A stretch of 30,736 nt of DNA. Source: Citricoccus sp. WCRC_4 (GTDB lineage Bacteria; Actinomycetota; Actinomycetes; Actinomycetales; Micrococcaceae). The stretch lies in contig JAPFFX010000361.1 in assembly GCA_026645375.1 (NCBI GenBank), positions 1 through 30,736 on the forward strand, written 5' to 3'. Made by a program: the position numbers and the translations under genes. The notes under the pieces are model-generated. The model was given only the letters and a program-made list of their open reading frames with translations. It did no database searches and was not told the origin of the DNA. Position 1 is the first letter of the stretch, and each line of letters starts with the position of its first letter. Below, one piece after another: positions 23,934 through 30,736 of this stretch.

Positions 23934-24423
23934 GACCGGGCACCACCTGGAACAGCGGATGGACCTCCGGGTCGGTCACCTCGCGGAGGGCGGCGTGCTG
24001 TTCCGGGCTGCGCTCGGCGAGCTTGGCCAGCAGGTGTCGCCATTCGTAGGCCACCTGGCCCTGGGTGACCGGGATGGGCCGCACCGGCGTCATCGGTGGC
24101 GTGGCCGGTGGTGTCACCGACGGGATGCCCTCCGCCCCGGACGCCCCGTCCTCCGTGCTCGTCTCGGCCACCGCCGGCGGACAGTCGATCCGGGACCGGT
24201 CGAAACGGTAGCCACGCCGCTCGGCCTCGTCGGCGAGCACGGCCAGGTACGCGCCCACGGCCGCAGGGGTGTCCGCGTGGCGCCGGAAGCGGACCAGTTG
24301 GGGATGGGAGCGGTAACCGCGGGTCCGTCCCGCCAGGACCGCCTGGGCCAGCAGGGCCTCCCGCCAGCCACCGGTCAGGCCCGGCCGGTCGAGGTATCGG
24401 GGGTGCAGGGTCCACAGGCGCAT
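23908..24423 (-). CDS. Pyr_excise-family protein (pyrimidine dimer DNA glycosylase / endonuclease V-like)
   Basis: A 171-aa protein. The N-terminal half, MRLWTLHPRYLDRPGL..WREALLAQAVL..TRGYRSHPQLVRFR, is characteristic of bacterial proteins annotated as pyrimidine dimer glycosylase/endonuclease V. R21-E22 aligns with the catalytic R22-E23 of T4 endonuclease V. The T4 nucleophile Thr2, however, is Arg here, so the same chemistry is doubtful. The middle (residues about 88-112) is a Pro/Thr/Ser linker, and the C-terminus VAYEWRHLLAKLAERSPEQ...VHPLFQVVPG is conserved-looking. GAGAGG stands before the ATG. The gene is convergent with and overlaps the glycosyltransferase by 26 bp. Confidence 0.75.
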   Translation of the reverse strand: MRLWTLHPRYLDRPGLTGGWREALLAQAVLAGRTRGYRSHPQLVRFRRHADTPAAVGAYLAVLADEAERRGYRFDRSRIDCPPAVAETSTEDGASGAEGIPSVTPPATPPMTPVRPIPVTQGQVAYEWRHLLAKLAERSPEQHAALREVTDPEVHPLFQVVPGPIEDWERP

Positions 24424-24477
24424 GCACCCATCCTCTCGCGGATGCCGCCCACGCGTCCCCGGCGCTCCCCGGAGGAG

Positions 24478-25851
24478 TCAGCGGGACCGGCCCTGGCCGG
24501 CGTCGAGCGTCTCGACGGCCGGTTCGCCGGCCTCCCGGGTCCGGGCCCGCCGGTGACGCCAGGCAGCGATCCCGGCGAGGACCGCCGCGCCGGCCAGGAA
24601 CGGCAGGCCCAGCCGCCACACCTCCCATTCCACCTGCGTGGCCAGCGCGATGCAGGAGACCAGCCCGGCAACCGGCAGGAACGCGGGGACCCGGAAGTGG
24701 CGGTGGCCCACCGTGTCCCGGCGCAGCACGAGCACGGCCGCGTTGACGGCCGCGAACACCACCAGCAACAGCAGGACCATCGTGCTGGCGAGGACGTCCA
24801 GGGTGCCGGTGAGTGCCAGGACGAGGGACAGGGCGGTGGTGACCAGGATGGCCACCCACGGGGTGCGGCGCCGGGGCAGCAGCCTGGACAGCACCGGCGG
24901 CAGCAGCCCGTCCCGGGCCATCCCGTAGGCCAGCCGGGAGGACATGATGCCGGTGAGCAGGGCACCGTTGGCCACCGCCACCAGGGCGATGACGCTGAAG
25001 ATCACGGGCGGGATGATGCCGGCGGCCTCGACCACCTGCAGCAACGGGGCGGTGCTGGCGGCCAGCTCCCCGGTGGGGATCGCCGCCGAGGCGGCCATGC
25101 CGACCAGGGTGTACACGACGCCGGCCACGGCCAGCGCCCCGAACAGGGCCCGCGGGTAGGACCGTGAGGGGTCCTTGGTCTCCTCGGCGATGTTCACGCT
25201 GGTCTCGAAGCCCACGTAGGAGTAGAAGCCCAGGACGGCACCGGCCAGCACGGCGGAGACCGGACCACGCTCCGGCGTGCCCAGTTCGGCCAGCCGGCCC
25301 AGGTCACCCTCACCGCGGGCGAGCACGACCACGCCGAGGGCGATCACCAGCAGCAGGCCGGAGACCTCGATGATCGTGGCCACCCGGTTGGCACCCATCG
25401 ACTCGGTGATGCCGCGGGCGTTCAGCGCGGCCAGCACTCCCAGGAACACGATGACCACCAGGGCCGTGGGCAGGGTGATGAACTCGGTCAGGTAGTCGCC
25501 GGCGAAACCGAGGGCCAGGGCGCCCACCGAGACGATGCCGGCGGACAGCATGCAGAAGCCGACGAGGAATCCGGTGAACGGGCCGAAGGCACGCGTGGCG
25601 TAGTGGGAGGAACCCCCGGCCCTCGGGTACTTCGTCGCCAGTTCGGCATAGGACCCGGCGGTCAGCAGGGCCAGCACCAGCGCTGCCATCAGGGGGACCC
25701 AGACGGCCCCACCGGAGAGGCCGGCGATCTCGCCGACCAGGACGTACACCCCGGCCCCGAGGACGTCACCGAGGATGAACAGGAACAGGCCCGTGGTGGT
25801 GACCGTGCGGCGCAGGGATCGGGTCTCGCCGGAGGCGGTGGCAGAGGGCAT
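24478..25851 (-). CDS. APC-superfamily amino acid permease
   Basis: A 457-aa protein with about 12-14 hydrophobic helices. TM1 carries the substrate-binding break GDVLGAGVYVLVGEIAGLSGGAVW, TM3 region has YPRAGGSSHYATRAFG, and TM6 has GFYSYVGFETSVNIAEETKDPSRSYPRAL; these are typical of the APC family. The family imports amino acids or polyamines by proton symport or exchange; the substrate is not readable. The C-terminal ~35 residues are a hydrophilic Arg/Ala/Glu tail. The ATG at 25851 is preceded by TAGGGT and 6 nt, again a leaderless layout. It is divergent from the Rieske oxidoreductase gene. Confidence 0.88.
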   Translation of the reverse strand: MPSATASGETRSLRRTVTTTGLFLFILGDVLGAGVYVLVGEIAGLSGGAVWVPLMAALVLALLTAGSYAELATKYPRAGGSSHYATRAFGPFTGFLVGFCMLSAGIVSVGALALGFAGDYLTEFITLPTALVVIVFLGVLAALNARGITESMGANRVATIIEVSGLLLVIALGVVVLARGEGDLGRLAELGTPERGPVSAVLAGAVLGFYSYVGFETSVNIAEETKDPSRSYPRALFGALAVAGVVYTLVGMAASAAIPTGELAASTAPLLQVVEAAGIIPPVIFSVIALVAVANGALLTGIMSSRLAYGMARDGLLPPVLSRLLPRRRTPWVAILVTTALSLVLALTGTLDVLASTMVLLLLVVFAAVNAAVLVLRRDTVGHRHFRVPAFLPVAGLVSCIALATQVEWEVWRLGLPFLAGAAVLAGIAAWRHRRARTREAGEPAVETLDAGQGRSR

Positions 25852-25857
25852 GGGGTC

Positions 25858-25863
25858 ACCCTA
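25858..25863 (-). promoter_or_regulatory. -10 box TAGGGT, leaderless promoter of the APC permease
   Basis: On the minus strand TAGGGT, then 6 nt (GACCCC), then the ATG at 25851. No Shine-Dalgarno lies between. Confidence 0.45.
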
Positions 25864-25940
25864 GACGGCGCAGGGCCGGAGCGCCGAGTGCCCGTCCGCA
25901 TCCGGGATCTGAGAGGGTGCGATGCGCTCGGTGCCCGCTC

Positions 25941-25946
25941 TACGAT
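25941..25946 (+). promoter_or_regulatory. -10 box TACGAT upstream of the Rieske oxidoreductase
   Basis: TACGAT lies about 73 bp before the ATG at 26019, consistent with a leader of roughly 65 nt that carries a Shine-Dalgarno-like AGGACGG. No clear -35 element is seen. Confidence 0.35.
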
Positions 25947-26018
25947 GACGGTGTTCGCCTCCCCGCGGGGGAGACGTCCGCCATCGGATCCCGCAGGACG
26001 GAACAGGACGGATGCAGC

Positions 26019-27536
26019 ATGGACCCCAGGACGTCCCTCTGGCATGACACCCACCCGGTCCCCGCCACCGGCACCGACCGCCTCTCCCCGGGGGACCGGT
26101 TCGACACCGTGGTCGCCGGGGCGGGGCTGACCGGGCTGGCCACCGCCGTCCTGCTGGCGCGCGCGGGCCAGCAGGTGGCCGTGGTCGAGGCCCGCTCGGT
26201 GGGGGCCGTGGCCACCGGGAACACCACCGCGAAGGTCTCCCTGCTCCAGGGCACCACCCTGGCGGAGATCCGCCGTCACCAGTCGGCCCAGGTGCTGCGC
26301 TCCTACGTGGAGGCCAACCGCCGGGGGCAGTCCTGGCTGCTGCGCTACCTGGACGAGAACGGGATCGACTACCAGCGCAGGCCCGCCTACACCTACGCCA
26401 CCACCCACGAGGGCCTGTCCCGGCTGCACTCGGAGCACCAGGCCGACCGCGCCGCCGGCCTGGAGGTGACCTGGACTCGGGAGACGGACCTGCCCTACCC
26501 CGTGGCCGGGGCGATCCGGCTGGAGGACCAGGCACAGGTGCACCCGATGCAGGTGCTGGGCGCCCTGGCCGCCGAGTTCCGTCAGCTCGGCGGGGCGCTG
26601 GTGGAGGGGGTGCGGGTCACGGGGGCGGGCTACCGGTCACCGCTGGCCGTGCACACCTCCGCGGGTGAGGTCAGGGCCGGTCAGCTGGTCCTGGCCACGG
26701 GTGCCCCGGTCCTGGACCGCGGCGGCTACTTCGCCAAGCTCAGCCCGCACCGCTCCTACGCACAGTCCTACCGCGTCCCGGGCCCCATCCCCGAGGGGAT
26801 GTACCTCTCCGCGGACAGCCCGTCCCGCAGCCTGCGCACGGCCCCGGTCGACGACGGCGAGCTGTTGCTCGTGGGCGGCAACGGCCACGTGGTGGGGCGG
26901 TCGTCCTCGCCGCAGGCCGCCGTGGACGCCCTCGAGGCGTGGACCCGGCAACACTTCCCCGGAGCAGAGCGCACGCACGCCTGGTCCGCCCAGGACTACC
27001 GCTCGGCCAATCTCATCCCCTTCGTGGGGACACTGCCCCGCGGCGGCGGCAACATCTACCTGGCCACGGGCTTCAACAAGTGGGGCCTGACCAACGGCGT
27101 CTCGGCCGCCCTGCGGATCTCCGCCCAGATCCTCGGCGGTGCCGCGGACTGGGCCAGGCCGATGGACCGGCGCCTCACCTCGCCGGCCGACCTGCTGACC
27201 GGCCTGAAGGACAACGCCACCGTCGGTACCCGGCTGGCCGGCGGCTGGGCCTCGGCCGCACGGAGGCCCCTGCCCCAGGAGCCTCCGGCCGAGGGCCAGG
27301 GCATCGTGGGCCGGGACCACGGCCGGCCCGTGGCGGTCTCCACGGTGGACGGGGTCACCTGCCGGATGTCGGCGGTCTGCCCGCACCTGGGCGGCATCGT
27401 CTCCTGGAACGACGCCGAACGCTCCTGGGACTGCCCGCTGCACGGATCACGCTTCGCCGCGGACGGCACCCTGCTCGAGGGGCCGGCGGTCAAGGGCCTG
27501 CAGGCACCGTCGGGTGCCGGGGGGAAGGCGGACTGA
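26019..27536 (+). CDS. FAD-dependent oxidoreductase (DAO type) with C-terminal Rieske [2Fe-2S] domain
   Basis: A 505-aa fusion. Residues about 28-385 are a D-amino-acid-oxidase-like FAD domain with GAGLTG (34-39), an acidic strand end VVEAR and the late GNIYLATGFNKWGLTNGVSAA segment that closes on FAD. Residues about 420-495 are a Rieske ferredoxin domain with all four cluster ligands: C454-P-H456 and C472-P-L-H475. Such fusions are common in Actinobacteria and Bacilli, but their substrate is unknown; they may pass electrons from a substrate amine to an iron-sulphur partner. The ATG at 26019 is chosen because it precedes the FAD domain by a typical distance. It has its own promoter region, shared divergently with the permease gene. 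Confidence 0.9.
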   Translation: MDPRTSLWHDTHPVPATGTDRLSPGDRFDTVVAGAGLTGLATAVLLARAGQQVAVVEARSVGAVATGNTTAKVSLLQGTTLAEIRRHQSAQVLRSYVEANRRGQSWLLRYLDENGIDYQRRPAYTYATTHEGLSRLHSEHQADRAAGLEVTWTRETDLPYPVAGAIRLEDQAQVHPMQVLGALAAEFRQLGGALVEGVRVTGAGYRSPLAVHTSAGEVRAGQLVLATGAPVLDRGGYFAKLSPHRSYAQSYRVPGPIPEGMYLSADSPSRSLRTAPVDDGELLLVGGNGHVVGRSSSPQAAVDALEAWTRQHFPGAERTHAWSAQDYRSANLIPFVGTLPRGGGNIYLATGFNKWGLTNGVSAALRISAQILGGAADWARPMDRRLTSPADLLTGLKDNATVGTRLAGGWASAARRPLPQEPPAEGQGIVGRDHGRPVAVSTVDGVTCRMSAVCPHLGGIVSWNDAERSWDCPLHGSRFAADGTLLEGPAVKGLQAPSGAGGKAD

Positions 27537-27589
27537 GGCACGCCCCCGGCAGCGGGACGGCCATGGTCAGAGGACCTGGGGCGGTGCCC

Positions 27590-27595
27590 TATGCT
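27590..27595 (+). promoter_or_regulatory. -10 box TATGCT of the thiamine transporter operon
   Basis: TATGCT lies 16 bp before the predicted TPP aptamer, so the transcript should begin near 27602 and start almost directly with the riboswitch. The -35 region is not recognisable. Confidence 0.45.
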
Positions 27596-27611
27596 GGTGC
27601 CACATCGTGAA

Positions 27612-27696
27612 CGACAGGGGAGCGCCGCCCGGCGCTGAGAGTGCGCCCAGCGCAGACCCTCGAACCTGCTCCGGCTAGTACCGGCGAAGGAAGTCG
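27612..27696 (+). promoter_or_regulatory. TPP (THI-box) riboswitch aptamer
   Basis: The conserved aptamer is plain: CAGGGGAGC, the GCTGAGA box at 27634-27640, ACCCTCGAACCTG from 27656, and the GGCTAGTACCGGCGAAGGAAG tail split over 27673-27693. P1 can form between CGAC (27612-27615) and GTCG (27693-27696), with outer GAAC/GTTC support. Binding of thiamine pyrophosphate should shut down the transporter genes that follow. Confidence 0.95.
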
Positions 27697-27773
27697 AGTT
27701 CTCCGATGGAGCGTGGGGCCCGGTCCCTGACGCGCCCGGATCCTGAAGGTGCGGGCGGCGTGCGTTCCATTCC

Positions 27774-27795
27774 CCTCCTTGGATCCTTGAGGAGG
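27774..27795 (+). promoter_or_regulatory. hairpin covering the ykoE ribosome binding site
   Basis: CCTCC (27774-27778) can pair with the Shine-Dalgarno GGAGG (27791-27795) just 7 nt before the ykoE ATG. Two copies of the self-complementary GGATCC (27738-27743 and 27781-27786) could form a competing pairing. This suggests that the riboswitch acts at translation initiation. Confidence 0.45.
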
Positions 27796-27802
27796 ACATC
27801 AC

Positions 27803-28447
27803 ATGGTCTCAACGCACGCCCCTTCCCACCGACCCCCTTCCCACCAAACCCCCTCCCTGCGGACGTGGCGCGTGGTGGACATCGTGGTGGCCGCTGTCAT
27901 CGCCGTGGCCAGCGGCGTGGTCTTCTGGGCCTGGAACCTGGCCTATGCGGGACTGGGCGGACTGTTCCTGGCGTTCCCGCCGGCGTCGGGACTGGTGGCC
28001 GGCATGTGGCTGTTCCCGGCGGTCCTGGGCGCACTGGTGATCCGCCGGCCGGGCGCCGCGCTGTTCACGGAACTGGTGGCCGCCGCCGTCTCCGCGCTGC
28101 TGGGTTCCCAGTTCGGCCTGACCGTGCTGGCCTCAGGACTCGTCCAGGGCCTCGGGGCCGAGTTGGTCTTCCTGCTGTTCCTCTACCGCCGCTTCACCCT
28201 GCCCGTGGCACTGCTGGCCGGCGCCGCCGCGGGAGTGGCCTGCGGCCTCAACGAGGCGTTCCTGTTCGCCTGGTTCCCCGAGTACACGCTGGCCTGGAAG
28301 TGGCTCTACGTGGGATTCACCGGCATCTCCGGGGTCATCATCGCCGGCCTGCTGAGCTGGCTGGCCACCCGCGCCCTGGCGGCCACGGGTGCACTGGCCG
28401 CCCTCCCGTCCCGCGGCGCCCACCGGGAACCGGTGGGCCGGGCGTGA
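27803..28447 (+). CDS. ykoE: thiamine/HMP ECF transporter S-component (YkoE)
   Basis: A 214-aa membrane protein with about six helices after a polar Ser/Pro/His N-terminus. The core, VDIVVAAVIAVASGVVFWAWN, GALVIRRPGAALFTELVAAAVSALLGSQFG, GLVQGLGAELVFLLFLYRR and WFPEYTLAWKWLYVGFTGISG, is characteristic of YkoE, the substrate-capturing subunit for hydroxymethylpyrimidine/thiamine. It starts at ATG 27803 behind a strong GAGGAGGA. It is under a TPP riboswitch, which supports the substrate assignment. It overlaps ykoD by 4 nt. Confidence 0.94.
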   Translation: MVSTHAPSHRPPSHQTPSLRTWRVVDIVVAAVIAVASGVVFWAWNLAYAGLGGLFLAFPPASGLVAGMWLFPAVLGALVIRRPGAALFTELVAAAVSALLGSQFGLTVLASGLVQGLGAELVFLLFLYRRFTLPVALLAGAAAGVACGLNEAFLFAWFPEYTLAWKWLYVGFTGISGVIIAGLLSWLATRALAATGALAALPSRGAHREPVGRA

Positions 28448-30045
28448 CCGCAGCCACCGTCACCGCGGAGGGCTGGGGCTGGTGGCACGCGGGACGCGAC
28501 CAGGCCGCCGTCGCCGGCCTGGACCTGACCATCCCCCCGGGACAGAGGGTCCTGCTCGCCGGCCCCTCGGGGGCCGGGAAATCCACCCTGCTGTACGGGC
28601 TGGCCGGTGTGCTGGACCCGGCGGACGCCTCGGAGGAGACCGGCCGGCTGCTGCTGGACGGGGTGCCCACCCGCGAGCTGCGCGGGCACGCCGGGCTGGT
28701 GCAGCAGGACCCCGAGACGCAGGTGATCCTCTCGCGCGTGGGGGACGACGTGGCCTTCGGGGCGGAGAACCTCCGTGTCCCCCCGGAGGAGATCTGGGAT
28801 CGGGTCCGCCACGCGCTGGCCGCGGTCGGGCTGGGGGAGGACGAGGGCATCGCCCTGTGGCGGGACACGTCGCGACTGTCCGGCGGACAGAAGCAGCGGA
28901 TGGCCCTGGCCGGGGTCCTGGCCATGCGCCCGCCGCTGGTCCTGCTGGACGAGCCGACCGCCAACCTCGACCCCGCCGGTGTGCTGGAGGTCCGCGACGC
29001 CGTCCTGGCGGTGGTCGAGGCCATCGGGGCCACGCTGGTGGTCGTCGAGCACCGGCTCGGGACGTGGGCCCGGCACATGGACCGGTTGATCGTCCTCGAA
29101 CCGGGTGGCGGCATCAGCCACGACGGCACCCCCGCCGCACTGCTCGGGCCGGGCCCGGTCCGGGAGGAGCTGGCCGCGGCCGGGGTGTGGGTGCCCGGGG
29201 TGGTACCCGCACCGGTCACCCCCAGCACCGGAGACCCGCGGCCGGAGACGGATCTGTCCGGGCCGGCCCGGGGCCCGCGACGGGGCCCCGCCGGCCACCG
29301 GGAGCCCGAGGAGGGGATCGCGCTGTTGTCCGCTCGGGACCTGGCGGTGTCGAGGGAGGCGGTGAAGCGCGGCTGGCGCCGCCGCCTCGGGTCACGGCCG
29401 GCCCCGGTGCAATGCGGGCTGGACGTGACCGTGGAGGCCGGGGAGGCCGTCGTCGTGACCGGGCCGAACGGGGTGGGCAAGTCCACGCTGCTGCTCACCC
29501 TGGCCGGGCTCATACCGGCTCACGCCGGGACGCTGACCGCGTCCGCCGCCCTGAAGGGAGGACACGGGGACCGGCTGCCGGACGACCCCTGCCGCTGGCC
29601 CGCCCGAGACCTGGTCAGCAGGATCGGGACGGTCTTCCAGGAGCCCGAGCACCAGTTCGTCGCGGCCACGGTGCGCGAGGAACTGGCCTTCGGGCCCCGA
29701 CACGCCCGGGACCACCGGACGGGCACGCGGCGGTGGTCGGACGCGCAGGCCCGGGCCCGCGCCGACGAATTGCTCGAGGCCATGGGGCTGACCGGCCTGG
29801 GCGAGGTCAACCCCTTCACGCTCTCCGGTGGCCAGAAGCGCCGGCTGTCCGTGGCCACCGTGCTGGCCACCGGACCGGAGTTGGTGTTCCTCGACGAGCC
29901 GACCTTCGGGCAGGATGCCAACACCTGGGCGGTGCTGACCGGGATGCTGCGCGGGCTCGTCGCCGAGGGCAGCTCCGTCGTCGCAGTGACCCATGACCAG
30001 GACTTCGCCGCGGCCCTCGACGCCCGGGTGGTGGAGCTGTCATGA
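28444..30045 (+). CDS. ykoD: ECF transporter ATPase with two ABC domains (YkoD)
   Basis: A 533-aa cytosolic ATPase carrying two ABC modules in one chain. Module 1: Walker A GPSGAGKST (40-48), signature LSGGQ (145-149), Walker B LVLLDEP with D169-E170, and a switch His in VVEHRLG. A Pro/Arg/Gly linker covers about residues 255-290. Module 2: Walker A GPNGVGKST (340-348), LSGGQ (460-464), Walker B LVFLDEP with D484, and VTHDQDF. Both nucleotide sites look intact. It replaces the separate EcfA/EcfA' pair and powers the YkoE transporter. The GTG at 28444 overlaps the ykoE stop by 4 nt. Confidence 0.94.
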   Translation: MTAATVTAEGWGWWHAGRDQAAVAGLDLTIPPGQRVLLAGPSGAGKSTLLYGLAGVLDPADASEETGRLLLDGVPTRELRGHAGLVQQDPETQVILSRVGDDVAFGAENLRVPPEEIWDRVRHALAAVGLGEDEGIALWRDTSRLSGGQKQRMALAGVLAMRPPLVLLDEPTANLDPAGVLEVRDAVLAVVEAIGATLVVVEHRLGTWARHMDRLIVLEPGGGISHDGTPAALLGPGPVREELAAAGVWVPGVVPAPVTPSTGDPRPETDLSGPARGPRRGPAGHREPEEGIALLSARDLAVSREAVKRGWRRRLGSRPAPVQCGLDVTVEAGEAVVVTGPNGVGKSTLLLTLAGLIPAHAGTLTASAALKGGHGDRLPDDPCRWPARDLVSRIGTVFQEPEHQFVAATVREELAFGPRHARDHRTGTRRWSDAQARARADELLEAMGLTGLGEVNPFTLSGGQKRRLSVATVLATGPELVFLDEPTFGQDANTWAVLTGMLRGLVAEGSSVVAVTHDQDFAAALDARVVELS

Positions 30046-30736
30046 GCGCCGTCCTCACCGCCCCGGCTCCCTCCCGCCCCGTGGCCGGTTCCCTGATGGA
30101 GCGGGCGCATCCGCTGGCGAAACTGGCCGCCCTGCTGCCGGTCTCGGCCGTGCTGGTGGCGACCATGGACTGGGTGTCCTCGGGCCTGGTGCTGCTGGCG
30201 GCGGTGGCCCTGCTGCCGCTCTCCGGCATCCGGGCCGGGGAGTTCCTGCGCCGGGCCTGGCTGCTCGTGGCCGCCGCGCTGGCCTCGGCATGGGGCACCG
30301 CGCTGGTCGGCGAGGACACTGGGCGGATGCTGTTGGAGGCCGGACCGGTGTCCGTCTCCGAGGGGTCGGTGCTGGCGGGCGCCGCGACGGGTCTGCGCAT
30401 CCTGGCGGTCGCCCTGCCCGGAGTGGTCGTCTTCACCACCACGGACCCCACCGACCTGGCCGACGCCCTGGCCCAGCGGCTGCGTCTGCCCGCGAGGTTC
30501 GTGCTCGGCTCGCTGGCCGTCTTCCGGCTGCTCGCGGTGCTGACCGAGGAGTGGCGGGTGCTGGGCCACGCCCGGCGTGCCCGGGGCGTGGGCGCCGGAG
30601 GGGGCCCGGTCCGGCGGACGGCGTCGTGGCTGGGGCAGGCGTTCGGACTGCTGGTGCAGGCCATCCGGCGCGCGAGCCGACTGGCCTGCACCATGGAGGC
30701 CCGCGGCTTCGGCGCCGGCGCCCGGACGTGGGCCCG
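30042..30736 (+). CDS. ykoC: ECF transporter T-component (YkoC), 3' end outside window
   Basis: 231 codons are visible before the right edge. It is a membrane protein with about four to five hydrophobic helices following MERAHPLAKLAALLPVS. It carries the two EcfT coupling-helix motifs: A180-R181-G182 (ARRARGVGAG) and A220-R221-G222 (TMEARGFGAG), which dock into the ATPase. The ATG at 30042 overlaps ykoD by 4 nt, completing ykoE-ykoD-ykoC. The remaining coding sequence after the second motif should be short, perhaps one last helix. Confidence 0.93.
   Translation, partial: MSAVLTAPAPSRPVAGSLMERAHPLAKLAALLPVSAVLVATMDWVSSGLVLLAAVALLPLSGIRAGEFLRRAWLLVAAALASAWGTALVGEDTGRMLLEAGPVSVSEGSVLAGAATGLRILAVALPGVVVFTTTDPTDLADALAQRLRLPARFVLGSLAVFRLLAVLTEEWRVLGHARRARGVGAGGGPVRRTASWLGQAFGLLVQAIRRASRLACTMEARGFGAGARTWA

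Noticed and set aside
27671..27680. GGCTAG near 27673 as a second MarR half-site
   Set aside because: It is part of the conserved TPP aptamer core (GGCTAGTACC), present in such riboswitches in general.
1..30736. CRISPR arrays, insertion sequences, integrases, att sites
   Set aside because: No spaced direct repeats, transposase or integrase genes, or terminal inverted repeats were seen. The tRNA-Gly gene has no neighbouring integrase or partial copy in the window.

Overview
This window comes from a very GC-rich actinobacterial chromosome. It most resembles Micrococcaceae (Micrococcus, Kocuria, Citricoccus or Arthrobacter-like genera). The grounds are strong G/C third-position bias, a C50 carotenoid cluster with a split lycopene cyclase, an actinobacterial-type Dcd, a DUF4235 protein, and several genes whose start codon lies 6-7 nt after a TANNNT box (leaderless type). 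The genus cannot be fixed from sequence alone. I see no insertion sequence, prophage or CRISPR array. It reads as ordinary chromosome with two well-defined physiological operons, a start-truncated view of a third system at the right edge, and one possible accessory gene.

Left part (1-8295): a HerA/DUF853-type ATPase running off the left edge, a small unassigned protein, an AEC-family permease, tRNA-Gly(CCC), a two-gene KhtTU-like cation/proton antiporter, dcd (dCTP deaminase), a DUF559-type nuclease-fold protein of somewhat different base usage, and a UMF1/Atg22-like MFS transporter. Centre-left (8500-15630): a complete Mrp-type multisubunit Na+(K+)/H+ antiporter operon, mrpA(B)-C-D-E-F-G, with MrpB fused to MrpA and every junction overlapping. 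It ends at a strong hairpin facing a convergent DUF4235 gene.

Centre-right (16033-23933): a divergent MarR-family regulator and a nine-gene, fully overlapping carotenoid operon: idi, crtE, crtB, crtI, crtYe, crtYf, crtEb, an unassigned polytopic membrane protein and a GT2 glycosyltransferase (CrtX candidate). Together these should make IPP/DMAPP, GGPP, phytoene and lycopene, then a C50 carotenoid that is possibly glycosylated. The control region holds a perfect 6-1-6 dyad (CTAGCC-A-GGCTAG) in the 17-bp spacer of the best crt promoter and over the upstream part of the marR promoter. This is the most informative regulatory structure in the window.

Right part (23908-30736): a Pyr_excise (T4 endonuclease V-like) gene overlapping the end of the glycosyltransferase tail to tail, an APC-family amino acid permease, a FAD oxidoreductase with a C-terminal Rieske domain, then a TPP riboswitch leading a thiamine/HMP ECF transporter operon, ykoE-ykoD-ykoC. 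The last gene runs off the right edge. The best candidates for undescribed biology are the membrane protein inside the crt operon, with its conserved acidic/His pattern in or near the membrane, and the Pyr_excise protein that lacks the T4-type N-terminal threonine nucleophile.
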